A stretch of DNA of 64,000 nt from NCBI GenBank assembly GCA_964594045.1, contig CAZQKR010000009.1, positions 56,117 to 120,116 of the forward strand, in the 5' to 3' direction. The notes under the pieces were generated by a model that was given only the letters and a program-made list of their open reading frames with translations, had not been told where the DNA came from and searched no databases. The position numbers were made by a program, and so were the translations under genes. The stretch is from UBA2365 sp964594045 (lineage in GTDB: Bacteria > Bacteroidota > Bacteroidia > Chitinophagales > Saprospiraceae). Below are positions 41,704-50,292 of this stretch, one piece after another (the first letter of the stretch is position 1; each line of letters starts with the position of its first letter).

Positions 41704-42399
41704 ATGTTTGAAAACTGTAAATTTGAATCCTGTGTGAATTGTTTTCACAAAGCGCCTCTGTTTCAAATGATGAGCAATGAGGAGTTAGAGGCCATTCAAA
41801 GTACTCGATTTGAAGTGACTTTCAAACCGGATGAAATCATTTACAAGCAGGGAACCAGAACGACTCAGATCGTTTCCATTACAGGTGGGTTGGCAAAAGC
41901 TTACATCGAGGGCTTGAATCAACGCAATTTCATCCTGGAACTGATCAAGCCAACCACTGTCATTTCCGGTCCGGGAACCTATGTGGATCAAAAGCATCAT
42001 TTTTCCCTGAAGGCAATAGAAACCACAAAATGTTGTTTTTTTGACCTCCAGACTTTCAAGGATATTGTTTCAAAAAATTCAAAGTTGTCTGATTTTCTCA
42101 TTCACATGATCAGCAAGCGTTCCATTTATTATTTTCAGAAATTCATCTCCATCAGCCAGAAACAGGTGAACGGGCGAATTGCAGAAAACCTCATCTATCT
42201 TCATGACCATATTTATGAAACCAACCCGATGGAGCTGACCATAAGTTTTCAGGATATTGCTGAAATGACCTCCATGACAAGAGATAGTGCGGTAAGGGTA
42301 TTGAAAGATTTTTGCTCTGAGCACCTGATCCGGATGGAAGACAATACCCTTACCATTCTGAATCTTGAAAAACTGAAGCAGGTAAGCAGATTGGGCTAA
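41704..42399 (+). CDS. Crp/Fnr-family transcriptional regulator with N-terminal cysteines
   Basis: The 231-residue protein has a cyclic-nucleotide-binding-type beta roll (about residues 20-140) and a C-terminal winged helix (AEMTSMTRDSAVRVLKDF, about 180-200). It opens with Cys5, Cys10 and Cys13 (NCKFESCVNC) and has Cys-Cys near residue 111. This recalls the four-cysteine Fe-S cluster of FNR, although the spacing differs (FNR has CxxCxxxxxC). An oxygen- or nitric-oxide-responsive role is inference. It is divergent from the YceI-porin-YceI operon, its likely target, and convergent with the zinc peptidase gene, nine bases away. Confidence 0.85.
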   Translation: MFENCKFESCVNCFHKAPLFQMMSNEELEAIQSTRFEVTFKPDEIIYKQGTRTTQIVSITGGLAKAYIEGLNQRNFILELIKPTTVISGPGTYVDQKHHFSLKAIETTKCCFFDLQTFKDIVSKNSKLSDFLIHMISKRSIYYFQKFISISQKQVNGRIAENLIYLHDHIYETNPMELTISFQDIAEMTSMTRDSAVRVLKDFCSEHLIRMEDNTLTILNLEKLKQVSRLG

Positions 42400-42407
42400 A
42401 TATTTCC

Positions 42408-43265
42408 TTAAAGGCTTCTCGCTCCGAAGGTGTCCCCATCGCTCAACAGGCCGCTTTGAATCCCTTTTCTGAACCACCTCACCCGCTGGTCTGAAGTTCC
42501 ATGGGTGAATGAATCAGGCACCACATATCCGCGGGCTTTCATCTGCATCCTGTCGGCTCCAACTGCGGAGGCAGCATTCAATCCGGCTTCAATATCGCCG
42601 GTTTCAATTATATTTTTCATTTTATGTGCATGATGTGCCCAAATACCAGCAAGAAAGTCCGCCTGAAGTTCCAGTCTTACATTCAGTTGGTTGGCATCTG
42701 CCTGGGATAAGGACTGTTTTTGTCTCTGGACCTCGTTGAGAATACCCAGCAGGTTCTGCACATGGTGTCCCACTTCATGGGCTATCACATAAGCCAGGGC
42801 AAATTCACCCGGTGCATCCAGCTTATTCTTCATTTCGTCATAAAAACTCAGGTCTATATAAACACTCTGATCCGCGGGGCAATAAAACGGCCCTGTTGCA
42901 GACTGGGCAAATCCACATGCGGATTCAACCGAACCGGAAAACAATACCAGTTTGGGTTCCTGATATTGCTTACCAAACTGTTCCCTGAACAATTTATTCC
43001 AGACATCTTCGGTATCCTTTAAAACAACAGATACCATTTCAGCCAAAGCCTCTTCTTCCGGCGATGTCTGGGTCTGGACTGTCTGCACATTTCCACCACT
43101 TTCACTCATCAGATTCTGAATGACCTGCAAGGGGTTTTCTCCCATGATCAATGCGATCACGGCCATCAGGATTGCACCAATACCTAATCCGCCGCCAACT
43201 CTTTTGACCGTACTACCCCGACGATCATCTACATTTTGACTTCTTTCCCTGTTTTTCCAACGCAT
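42408..43265 (-). CDS. YpfJ-like neutral zinc metallopeptidase
   Basis: The 285-residue membrane-anchored protein has a hydrophilic N-terminus (RWKNRERSQNVDDRRGS) followed by one membrane segment (GGLGIGAILMAVIALIMG). A zinc-protease-like domain follows, with FALAYVIAHEVGHHVQNLLG containing HExxH. Also seen are CGFAQSATGPFYCP with two conserved cysteines and ELQADFLAGIWAHHA, which supplies the third ligand region. This matches the putative neutral zinc metallopeptidase family (YpfJ), whose substrates are unknown. The start gives a normal family N-terminus. Confidence 0.92.
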   Translation of the reverse strand: MRWKNRERSQNVDDRRGSTVKRVGGGLGIGAILMAVIALIMGENPLQVIQNLMSESGGNVQTVQTQTSPEEEALAEMVSVVLKDTEDVWNKLFREQFGKQYQEPKLVLFSGSVESACGFAQSATGPFYCPADQSVYIDLSFYDEMKNKLDAPGEFALAYVIAHEVGHHVQNLLGILNEVQRQKQSLSQADANQLNVRLELQADFLAGIWAHHAHKMKNIIETGDIEAGLNAASAVGADRMQMKARGYVVPDSFTHGTSDQRVRWFRKGIQSGLLSDGDTFGARSL

Positions 43266-43541
43266 AATTCCTGATTAAAGATTATTTTAAAATGACCTTT
43301 GTAAATGCCAACCTCACAATTTCCAGGGTAAAATTAGACAATTTAAAAAAATGAATTAATTATTCCGCGAAATTTTTATAAAGTCAAAATTCCCTCTAAA
43401 TAAATCAAGTAAATATGCTTATGGCATAAATTCCTGTCACCTGTACGACAAATACATGAGATTTTTTAAAAAAACCCTATTTTGAAATAGTCTTAATAAT
43501 AATAATTTTACTTTTATCGCCACATCATAAAACAATTGAAC

Positions 43542-43991
43542 ATGAAAAAACAAAATGTAAACTTCTTTATTTGGGGATTTCTATTTTCTTCAGCGGTTTT
43601 TGTTGCATTCGGATTTAATATGAATAAGCAAAACAACCGGGAACAGTCAGGTTATTTTTCCATTCATTCTGCAGTCACTCCTGCTCAGGCTGCTCAATAC
43701 AGGGCAAATTACGTGGCCAATTTTCCACAGGGACTTCAGGCGGTCAACATTTCAAGGCAACAATTGGAAGTACTTAACCAAACTGCAACTCAGCTGGGTG
43801 ACGGTATGAGAAATGTGTCAGGATTCAGATTATATTTCGGATCTTTGTCAGCGGACCCAAATTCTCAGATCGTTTCAATCGCCTACTCCATCAATAATTC
43901 ATTGCAGCAAAATCCTCCCGGACAGACAGTGCAAATGGCCGAAGGATTTCCCCGGTCTTATGCTCAGCAGTGTCCACCGTTTTGCAATTGA
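43542..43991 (+). CDS. Small exported protein with C-terminal CPxFC motif, paralog 1
   Basis: The 149-residue protein has an N-terminal hydrophobic anchor or signal (NFFIWGFLFSSAVFVAFGF). The exported domain has VTPAQAAQYRANYVANFP, VNISRQQLEVLN and VSGFRLYFGSL, and the C-terminus ends CPPFCN. Its neighbour 68 bases downstream has the same plan (EQARTLRDNYRTAFP, YNISVQQFKAID, TSGFRLYKGL, CPKFCD), so the two are tandem duplicates. I do not know the function. The paired terminal cysteines may form a disulfide or bind metal. The ATG at 43542 was preferred over a TTG two codons upstream. Confidence 0.65.
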   Translation: MKKQNVNFFIWGFLFSSAVFVAFGFNMNKQNNREQSGYFSIHSAVTPAQAAQYRANYVANFPQGLQAVNISRQQLEVLNQTATQLGDGMRNVSGFRLYFGSLSADPNSQIVSIAYSINNSLQQNPPGQTVQMAEGFPRSYAQQCPPFCN

Positions 43992-44059
43992 TAAGTTTTT
44001 ATTCCAATTCTTATAATTACCATAAGCATCATAATTATATCATATTAAAATTTTAAAAA

Positions 44060-44506
44060 ATGAACAGGCAAAATTTTTTATTCCTATTCGTGGGATTATT
44101 TGCAGGAATAATCGGTACCGCAATTTACTGTGAGTCTACGCGGGAAGATCAATTCAATTATGGCGAAAATATTTTGACTGAAGGAATTTCACTTGAGCAG
44201 GCTCGTACTTTACGGGATAATTACAGAACTGCTTTCCCGGAGGACAATATTCAGGGATATAATATTTCTGTGCAACAGTTTAAAGCGATTGACTCAACTA
44301 TCACTAAAACATTAAGTTCAGATCTGAGAAAAACATCAGGGTTCCGTTTGTATAAAGGACTGGCTACCAAAGATACTATTTCAGCCAAGTCATTCATTGT
44401 ATATCCGATAGATAATAATCTGAATATTCAGAGTCCTTCAAGGGTGTTTTATACAACAGGATTTGATGATAAATATGTTTTACCATGCCCGAAATTCTGT
44501 GACTGA
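44060..44506 (+). CDS. Small exported protein with C-terminal CPxFC motif, paralog 2
   Basis: This 148-residue paralog has an N-terminal segment (FLFLFVGLFAGIIGTAIYC) ending in a cysteine, which could be a lipid attachment site, although IYC is not a strict lipobox. The core motifs are those of paralog 1, and the C-terminal CPKFCD is kept while the middle has diverged. Both were probably produced by local duplication. A MITE-like element begins 17 bases after its stop codon. Confidence 0.65.
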   Translation: MNRQNFLFLFVGLFAGIIGTAIYCESTREDQFNYGENILTEGISLEQARTLRDNYRTAFPEDNIQGYNISVQQFKAIDSTITKTLSSDLRKTSGFRLYKGLATKDTISAKSFIVYPIDNNLNIQSPSRVFYTTGFDDKYVLPCPKFCD

Positions 44507-44523
44507 TACGCTTATTTAACAGA

Positions 44524-44947
44524 GAAGTTGTTTAAAAATGTATCTTAATGCTTGTAAACAAATTACTGACGAATGCTGACGATGCTTTGCATATCAGCAC
44601 TTATCAGGCAAAGCTTATCAGCACTAAAAAGCATTGAAAGCACTGACGAATACTGACGAAGCAAGCTTGTCAGCATCTGCGATACTGACGAATACTGACG
44701 AAGCAAGCTTGTCAGCATCTTTGATACTGACGATACTTTGTATGTCAGCACTTAGCAGGCAAGCTTGTCAGCATCTGCGATACAGACGATGCTATGCATA
44801 TCAGCATCTTGATCCAAAAAAGAGCTTCGCCTTGACTTTTTGGCTGACCCACCACTTCGTGTTCCCTCCCTTGAATATCCACCGGATATTCACCTTTCAG
44901 GAACGGTCGGTCATTTACAGCTATCAACATAATTCTTAAACAACTTC
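44524..44947. mobile_element. MITE-like element with 16-bp terminal inverted repeats
   Basis: GAAGTTGTTTAAAAAT (44524-44539) and its inverted partner (44932-44947) match at 15 of 16 positions, with weaker pairing continuing to about 37 bp. AGA flanks both ends outside the repeats (44521-44523 and 44948-44950 read AGA), a possible 3-bp target duplication. The 424 bp contain no transposase. They hold tandem palindromic units (44568-44812), a CCAAAAAAG/CTTTTTGG hairpin at 44815-44843 and a TGAATATCC/GGATATTCA hairpin at 44872-44892. The internal word ACGAAGC, then TCAGCATCT, is shared with the element at 15.8-16.1 kb. Confidence 0.65.
44568..44812. repeat. Tandem palindromic units of about 42 bp
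   Basis: Two adjacent units starting at 44642 and 44684 are nearly identical: ACTGACGAATACTGACGAAG, then CAAGCTTGTCAGCATCT. Partial or variant units flank them at 44567, 44726 and 44782. Each contains an imperfect inverted repeat (TGAC-GAAGC...GCTTG-TCA), so single-stranded forms would make a row of small hairpins. Confidence 0.75.
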
Positions 44948-45121
44948 AGAAGATAAAAGATATTGATCACAACTTCCATGCAGGATGAGAAAACAACCAG
45001 TCATTTCTTGCCAGGGCTAATCTCTGAAAGTTTGGAACATGGTGATCTTTTTAGTTTGTTTTTAAAGCTATAACTAACTTTTTAAGACAAATACAATAGT
45101 TCAAAAGCATATTCTATTATA
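44948..45121. other. Gap after the MITE-like element
   Basis: AT-rich sequence of 174 bases without a gene. The promoter of the following TPR gene should be here; no clear TAnnTTTG was found. Confidence 0.4.
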
Positions 45122-46960
45122 ATGACAAGGGGCTCAATACAAACATATACAAGTTGGCTATTGGTTGTTCTGTTCATCGGCATTTTCAGCATTCAGTGTA
45201 TTTCAGGCGGAAATAAGGAAAATCCAAAAAAATCCGTGAATAAGGAGATTGCCATTAAGCAGAATAAACAATTGTCAAAGCGGATAGATCACCTTTTGGA
45301 TTCACTTGAAAATGAAATTAAGTATTACAACAATGACCAGAGGTTTGACAGCCTGGCCAATATCGCCATAGCACTGGCAGAATCCAGTTTTGAGGCAAAA
45401 AATCAGCTCAGAGTGTATCAAAAGTACTTTGATCTGGTTCAAATCCAGGGAAAATCAGTCAACTTTCCATCGATGGTCAGCCGCATGGAAAAAATGATCC
45501 TTCAAAATGCTTCTGAAACGGACAGAATATCATTGTGGCTCAGCATTTCCAGGAGCGGAGCCAGGCTGAACTACAGTCAGACTGCCCAAAAATTTGCCTT
45601 GAAAGCATTAAGTGATTCAGAATTGGGTCAAAACACCCATCTGAAGATTGAATCCTATCTTGCGTTGGGCAAAAGTTTCGAAATTCAAAAACTGTACATT
45701 GAAGCTTATCAGAACTACCTTAATGCCAGCTATCTGACAGAAACTATTGAACAGACAAAAGCAAAAAGCAAATTTGAAAAAGAGTGTCTGCATCATTTAT
45801 TTGAGTTTTACCGAATTATCAATGATTTTGATCATGCAGCAGAATACAAGCTTCAGCACATAGCAATGATTGAACAATCAGAAAAAATTGATACCTTAGA
45901 ATGGCTATGGGCTAAACTGGATCTGTACGGTTTGAAGGTTTTGTCCAAAAAATACGGTGATGTGGAGGAAAAACTGGATCAGTTGATACTCGAAGCGGAA
46001 AAGAAAGATCATATCAAGTTAAAGGATTTTGCATTTGCCCTTTACCGCAGATATCTGATACAGACAGATGATTTGACCGGTTACCATAAAATATATGTTG
46101 AAAAATATCCTGAAGAACTGGATAGAATGAAAACTTTCCAGCCTGTCATATATCACCTGATCAAAGCTAAACTTGCGGAATACAAAAATGATACGGGTGG
46201 GGCAATGGAAGCATTTGCTCAGGGAAAAAAATCATTGATCAGCCATGACAACCCGGCTTTTAAATCGAATTTTTTCACTCGTTATGGTCAGTTTCTACTC
46301 AAACACAAAAAAACAAAAGAAGCAAAGGATGCCTTTGCTTTGGCATATATTGAGGCTGAAAAAATTGCTTACCTGGATTTTATGCTGGAAACTTCCTATC
46401 TGCTGGATTCCATATCAGGAGTGATGGGAGACTACGAGGATGCCTACAAATATGCGAAAATCAATAAAAAACTATTGCTTGAACAGGCCAAATCGCATGA
46501 ACAGGAAGAGTTTTTGATGCTTGAGCTGGCCAATGAGTCGAAACAGATAGAGCTGGCCCAGCAAAAGCAGGCCGAACAACGAAAAAGGACCAATAACATC
46601 CAGTATTTTATCATTAGTCTGGCCATCAGTCTTTTATTTTTAATCTTTCTGATCGTAAGCCGTTTTAAAGTGCCGGAATGGTCCATCCGGGGATTGGGAT
46701 TTTTCAGTGTTTTAATGTTGTTTGAATTTATCATACTGATCCTGGATCACCAGATACACCACCTGACCCATGGCGCTCCGCTTTGGATCTTCATCATCAA
46801 GGTCCTGATCCTGACATTCCTCTTCCCTCTCCATCATTACATTGAAGAAGCGATCATCCGTTTCATGATGGCCAAGAAAATGCTTTGGAATCCTTCCAGA
46901 AACGGTTTAAAACAAATTGCATTAAGGCTATGGCCCTGGTTGGGAAATAAAGCACACTAA
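45122..46960 (+). CDS. TPR-like membrane protein with C-terminal transmembrane helices
   Basis: The 612-residue protein has an N-terminal signal or anchor (SWLLVVLFIGIFSIQCIS) and a large helical, TPR-like periplasmic region (about residues 45-480: repeated helix pairs such as YLALGKSFEIQKLYIEAYQNYLNA and AKDAFALAYIEAEKIAYLDFML). A coiled-coil stretch (ESKQIELAQQKQAEQRKRT) follows, then three hydrophobic helices between about 495 and 575. The plan is that of Bacteroidota TPR sensor histidine kinases, but the kinase is missing; a short cytoplasmic or membrane tail replaces it. It may signal through a partner or be a divergent relative. No function is assigned. Confidence 0.7.
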   Translation: MTRGSIQTYTSWLLVVLFIGIFSIQCISGGNKENPKKSVNKEIAIKQNKQLSKRIDHLLDSLENEIKYYNNDQRFDSLANIAIALAESSFEAKNQLRVYQKYFDLVQIQGKSVNFPSMVSRMEKMILQNASETDRISLWLSISRSGARLNYSQTAQKFALKALSDSELGQNTHLKIESYLALGKSFEIQKLYIEAYQNYLNASYLTETIEQTKAKSKFEKECLHHLFEFYRIINDFDHAAEYKLQHIAMIEQSEKIDTLEWLWAKLDLYGLKVLSKKYGDVEEKLDQLILEAEKKDHIKLKDFAFALYRRYLIQTDDLTGYHKIYVEKYPEELDRMKTFQPVIYHLIKAKLAEYKNDTGGAMEAFAQGKKSLISHDNPAFKSNFFTRYGQFLLKHKKTKEAKDAFALAYIEAEKIAYLDFMLETSYLLDSISGVMGDYEDAYKYAKINKKLLLEQAKSHEQEEFLMLELANESKQIELAQQKQAEQRKRTNNIQYFIISLAISLLFLIFLIVSRFKVPEWSIRGLGFFSVLMLFEFIILILDHQIHHLTHGAPLWIFIIKVLILTFLFPLHHYIEEAIIRFMMAKKMLWNPSRNGLKQIALRLWPWLGNKAH

Positions 46961-47464
46961 ATTCTTTAATCACCTTTCTCAAGTCTGGTACTTTCAATCT
47001 TTGGCTAATTGATGAATTGGCGTAAAAGAAATCTATGCTTCATTTTTCTGCCCTATCTGGTTTTTCCGCACGCACTCAAGATCGTAATGATTTACTTTCA
47101 CACCAAAGTGTATTAACAGAGGCCTGGAGTTATTTACGCCGGTTTAATGGAAATAAAAAAGTCCATTTCCGAAAATTCAACATTCATATTATGGAATAGC
47201 GTACATTTGTAAGATGTAGCATGGTTTTGAATAAATGTGGTTATTGACTGTGTTTTGACAATATAATTGTAAACATTATGAACATACTTGTAATTATTTG
47301 TTTTAAACGCCGTGAATTTCACCAAATTTATCATACAATTTCCTGAATCGTTTCAATATTTTTTCAGGAAGTTTTTCAGATATCGGGTGAATTTGTTACT
47401 GCTTTATTATGAATCCGTTTAATTGTAACAATTTATGATCGAATAACTTATAAAAAGCATATAT
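46961..47464. other. Intergenic region without a supported gene
   Basis: The 504 bases are AT-rich. A 66-codon minus-strand frame near 47134-47334 has no coding character. The region includes TTGACAATATAATTGTAAAC-like dyads near 47255 but nothing I can name. Confidence 0.4.
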
Positions 47465-48364
47465 ATGAAATCAACAACAATTACATTGTGCTTCACTTTA
47501 CTCTTAATATTTTTAATTCCAAAAGATTCATTTTGCCAGACTGAACTTGACTCCATGAATTTGTATGAGCTCGAAACATTTGACGGCAATCACTTTTTAG
47601 GCAATATCATGTCTGAAAATGAAAACATAATTGAATTCATCACCGGAGATCTTGGGATCATCAAATTCCCGAAACATATCATCAAAGACCTGACAAAGGT
47701 AGAAAAAAAGAAGGTCATTGCAGGCAAACTCTGGTTTGAAAATCCACAGGCATCCCGCTATTTCTGGTCTCCCAATGGTTATGGACTTAAAAAAGGAGAA
47801 GGTTATTATCAGAACATCTGGGTACTCTGGAATCAGGCCAGCATTGGAATCACAGATTATTTTTCTATTGGGCTCGGGACCATTCCACTTTTTCTCTTTG
47901 GCGGAGGAGAGTATACACCTGTCTGGATCGTGCCAAAGTTTTCTGTGCCGGTATTACGTGAAAAATTGAATCTTGGTGCAGGCGTGATAGCTGGAACACT
48001 TGGTTTCCAGGAAGATTCAAACCTGGGAATTGCTTATGGTATCGCCACTTATGGGGACAGGAACAACAATATTACCGCCGGGTTGGGCTATGGTTATGCC
48101 GGTGAAGACTGGGCAACGAGTCCGTTGATCAACTTTAGTGCTATGGTGAGATTATCATCAAAAACTTATTTCCTGACGGAAAACTATATGATCAATATTG
48201 ATGATGAATGGATGGGTTTGATCTCTGTTGGCGCCAGGAGCATACTCAGTAAGGTCGGGCTAGATTATGGCTTATTTATTCCCATTTCCGGCGAACTGGA
48301 ACAATTTATTGCACTTCCATGGCTGGGACTCACTGTGCCTATTTACATTAAAAGCAAAAGATAG
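47465..48364 (+). CDS. Conserved exported beta-barrel-like protein, function unknown
   Basis: The 299-residue protein has a signal peptide (LCFTLLLIFLIPKDSFCQ). A small beta domain (ETFDGNHFLGNIMSENENIIEFITGDLG) resembles LSm/SH3-like sequence-context domains. After it comes RYFWSPNGYGLKKGEGYYQN and a series of Gly-rich amphipathic strands to the end, suggesting an 8- to 10-strand outer membrane barrel. I recall this plan as common in Bacteroidota, without assigned function. It is monocistronic. Confidence 0.65.
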   Translation: MKSTTITLCFTLLLIFLIPKDSFCQTELDSMNLYELETFDGNHFLGNIMSENENIIEFITGDLGIIKFPKHIIKDLTKVEKKKVIAGKLWFENPQASRYFWSPNGYGLKKGEGYYQNIWVLWNQASIGITDYFSIGLGTIPLFLFGGGEYTPVWIVPKFSVPVLREKLNLGAGVIAGTLGFQEDSNLGIAYGIATYGDRNNNITAGLGYGYAGEDWATSPLINFSAMVRLSSKTYFLTENYMINIDDEWMGLISVGARSILSKVGLDYGLFIPISGELEQFIALPWLGLTVPIYIKSKR

Positions 48365-48807
48365 GAACAAAGGCCGATCAATTTAGAACTAAATAACTGA
48401 TTTTATACATTATATATTACGAAGTCTGAATTATCCCTGATTTCCTTTAAGCCGGATGTATGATCATTTTCCAGGTAATGAAATCTCCATTGTGAAGCAA
48501 TAGAATGAACAAGAAGTTACTTTTTGGTAATATAGTAATGGCTATGATTTTACTGGTTTACAAGTGAAATGCAGCCATTTTCAGACTATTTCATAAACAA
48601 ATTTGTACCCGGGCGGTTATTAAACATGATTTAGCTCACAGGATTTCCCGAGCAAAAAATCTTATGTTTTAAACTACCTGTATATTTGCATCCAAAACGG
48701 AAATATGCTTACACAGACAGATCAATCCCCAAAAATATAATACGGATCAAAAACCGCTCACCCTTTCAATATCACATACTTTAACTCAGTTAACATAACT
48801 TTCAAAT
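48365..48807. other. Intergenic region and pyk leader
   Basis: The left 300 bases have no recognisable content. TATATTTG at 48681-48688 probably drives pyk, leaving a leader of about 110 bases in which I see no clear riboswitch or hairpin. Confidence 0.4.
48681..48688 (+). promoter_or_regulatory. Probable -7 element of pyk
   Basis: TATATTTG is an exact TAnnTTTG match. The expected TTG 19-20 bp upstream is absent. The transcript would start near 48695. Confidence 0.45.
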
Positions 48808-50241
48808 ATGAGCACAAAAATCAAACCATATACCAGTACAAAAATCATTGCAACTGTCGGGCCGGCTTCAAACTCCTATGAAGCCATTCATGAATTGATT
48901 CATACCGGAGTGGATGTCTTTCGTCTGAATTTTTCCCATGGAACTCATGAAGATCACCAAAAAGTCATAGAACACATTTCCAGACTCAACCAGATACACG
49001 ATTTTTCAGTTGGCATTCTGGCTGATCTGCAAGGACCCAAGATCAGGGTTGGCCTGGTGGAAAACGAAGGAATTGAAATGAAACAGGGTGAAGTATTCAA
49101 AATCCACGCAGGAACACAAACGAGCAGCGACAAAAATCTTTATGTCAGTTATGAAAAACTGACCTCAGACATCAAAAAGGGAGAAAGGATCCTGATCGAT
49201 GACGGAAAGATCGTCCTTGAAGTGTCAGATATTGCTCCGGACCATCTGGAAGGTAAAGTCATTTTCGGAGGTATTCTGAAGTCCAGGAAGGGTGTCAATT
49301 TCCCTGATTCAGACTTGTCTATTCCTGCATTGACAGAAAAAGACCACGCTGATCTCAATTTTATTCTGACACAGCCGGTCAATTGGATAGCACTTTCTTT
49401 TGTAAGGAGTTCAACTAATATTGATGAACTCAGAAAAGCCATCAAAGCCAAAAAACATGATGCCAGGATCATCGCCAAAATAGAAAAGCCTGAAGCAGTT
49501 AAGAATATCAAATCCATTGTCCGTGCTTCAGATGGTATTATGATCGCCAGAGGAGATCTTGGGGTGGAATTCCCTATGGAAGAATTACCTGCCATTCAAC
49601 AACAGGTCATCAATCTGAGCATCAAACAATCCAAAACGGTCATCGTGGCCACACAGATGATGGAGTCCATGATCACCAACAACAGTCCTTCAAGGGCTGA
49701 GATCACTGATGTGGCCAACGCAGTATTGCAGGGCGCCGATGCGGTTATGCTCAGCGGTGAAACTGCTGTTGGCAATCATCCATTGCTCGTGGTTGAACAC
49801 ATGAAAAAGATCATTTATGCAGCTGAGCATTACAATCTGACCAATACTTCCAGTCCGGCTCCAAAACCAAAATCCGGCACCTTTATCAATGATATCGTCT
49901 GTTTTAATGCAGCAAGGATCGCAGACGAACTGAATGCGCGGGCAATCATCGGAGTTACTGTCTCGGGATATACTGCATTCAAAGTTTCCAGTTTCAGGCC
50001 AAAGAGCAAGATTTTTGTTTTTTCAAATGAAAGATCTGTTTTGTCGGCATTGAATCTGGTTCGCGGTGTGATCGGCTTTTATTACGCTGAACTCAAATCC
50101 ATTGAACAAACCCACCAGGATCTGGTCACCATTTTAAAGCACAAAGAATACCTTGAAGATGGTGATATTGTGGTCCACACAGGGTCCATGCCGTTGTCCG
50201 ACAAAGGCAGAACCAATATGATCAGGGTTGCAAAAGTGTAG
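48808..50241 (+). CDS. pyk: Pyruvate kinase
   Basis: This cytoplasmic enzyme makes ATP and pyruvate from phosphoenolpyruvate and ADP. The 477-residue length is normal. Visible motifs are TKIIATVGPAS and VDVFRLNFSHG at the N-terminus, the B domain (about 75-165), the active-site signature ARIIAKIEKPEA with the catalytic lysine, MIARGDLGVEFPMEELP, and VMLSGETAVGNHP. The C-terminal allosteric domain is present. The TPR gene follows 51 bases later and may be cotranscribed. Confidence 0.96.
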   Translation: MSTKIKPYTSTKIIATVGPASNSYEAIHELIHTGVDVFRLNFSHGTHEDHQKVIEHISRLNQIHDFSVGILADLQGPKIRVGLVENEGIEMKQGEVFKIHAGTQTSSDKNLYVSYEKLTSDIKKGERILIDDGKIVLEVSDIAPDHLEGKVIFGGILKSRKGVNFPDSDLSIPALTEKDHADLNFILTQPVNWIALSFVRSSTNIDELRKAIKAKKHDARIIAKIEKPEAVKNIKSIVRASDGIMIARGDLGVEFPMEELPAIQQQVINLSIKQSKTVIVATQMMESMITNNSPSRAEITDVANAVLQGADAVMLSGETAVGNHPLLVVEHMKKIIYAAEHYNLTNTSSPAPKPKSGTFINDIVCFNAARIADELNARAIIGVTVSGYTAFKVSSFRPKSKIFVFSNERSVLSALNLVRGVIGFYYAELKSIEQTHQDLVTILKHKEYLEDGDIVVHTGSMPLSDKGRTNMIRVAKV

Positions 50242-50292
50242 TTTTTAAAAGGAAAACAAAATATTTTACTACATTCATTGTTTATTTTAGAT

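Noticed and set aside
44568..44812. Possible CRISPR array from near-identical 42-bp units
   Set aside because: Units are adjacent without unique spacers, are themselves palindromic and lie inside a terminal-inverted-repeat element.
47134..47334. Minus-strand frame of 66 codons
   Set aside because: AT-rich chance frame with no signal, motif or promoter, and it lies in a clearly intergenic stretch.
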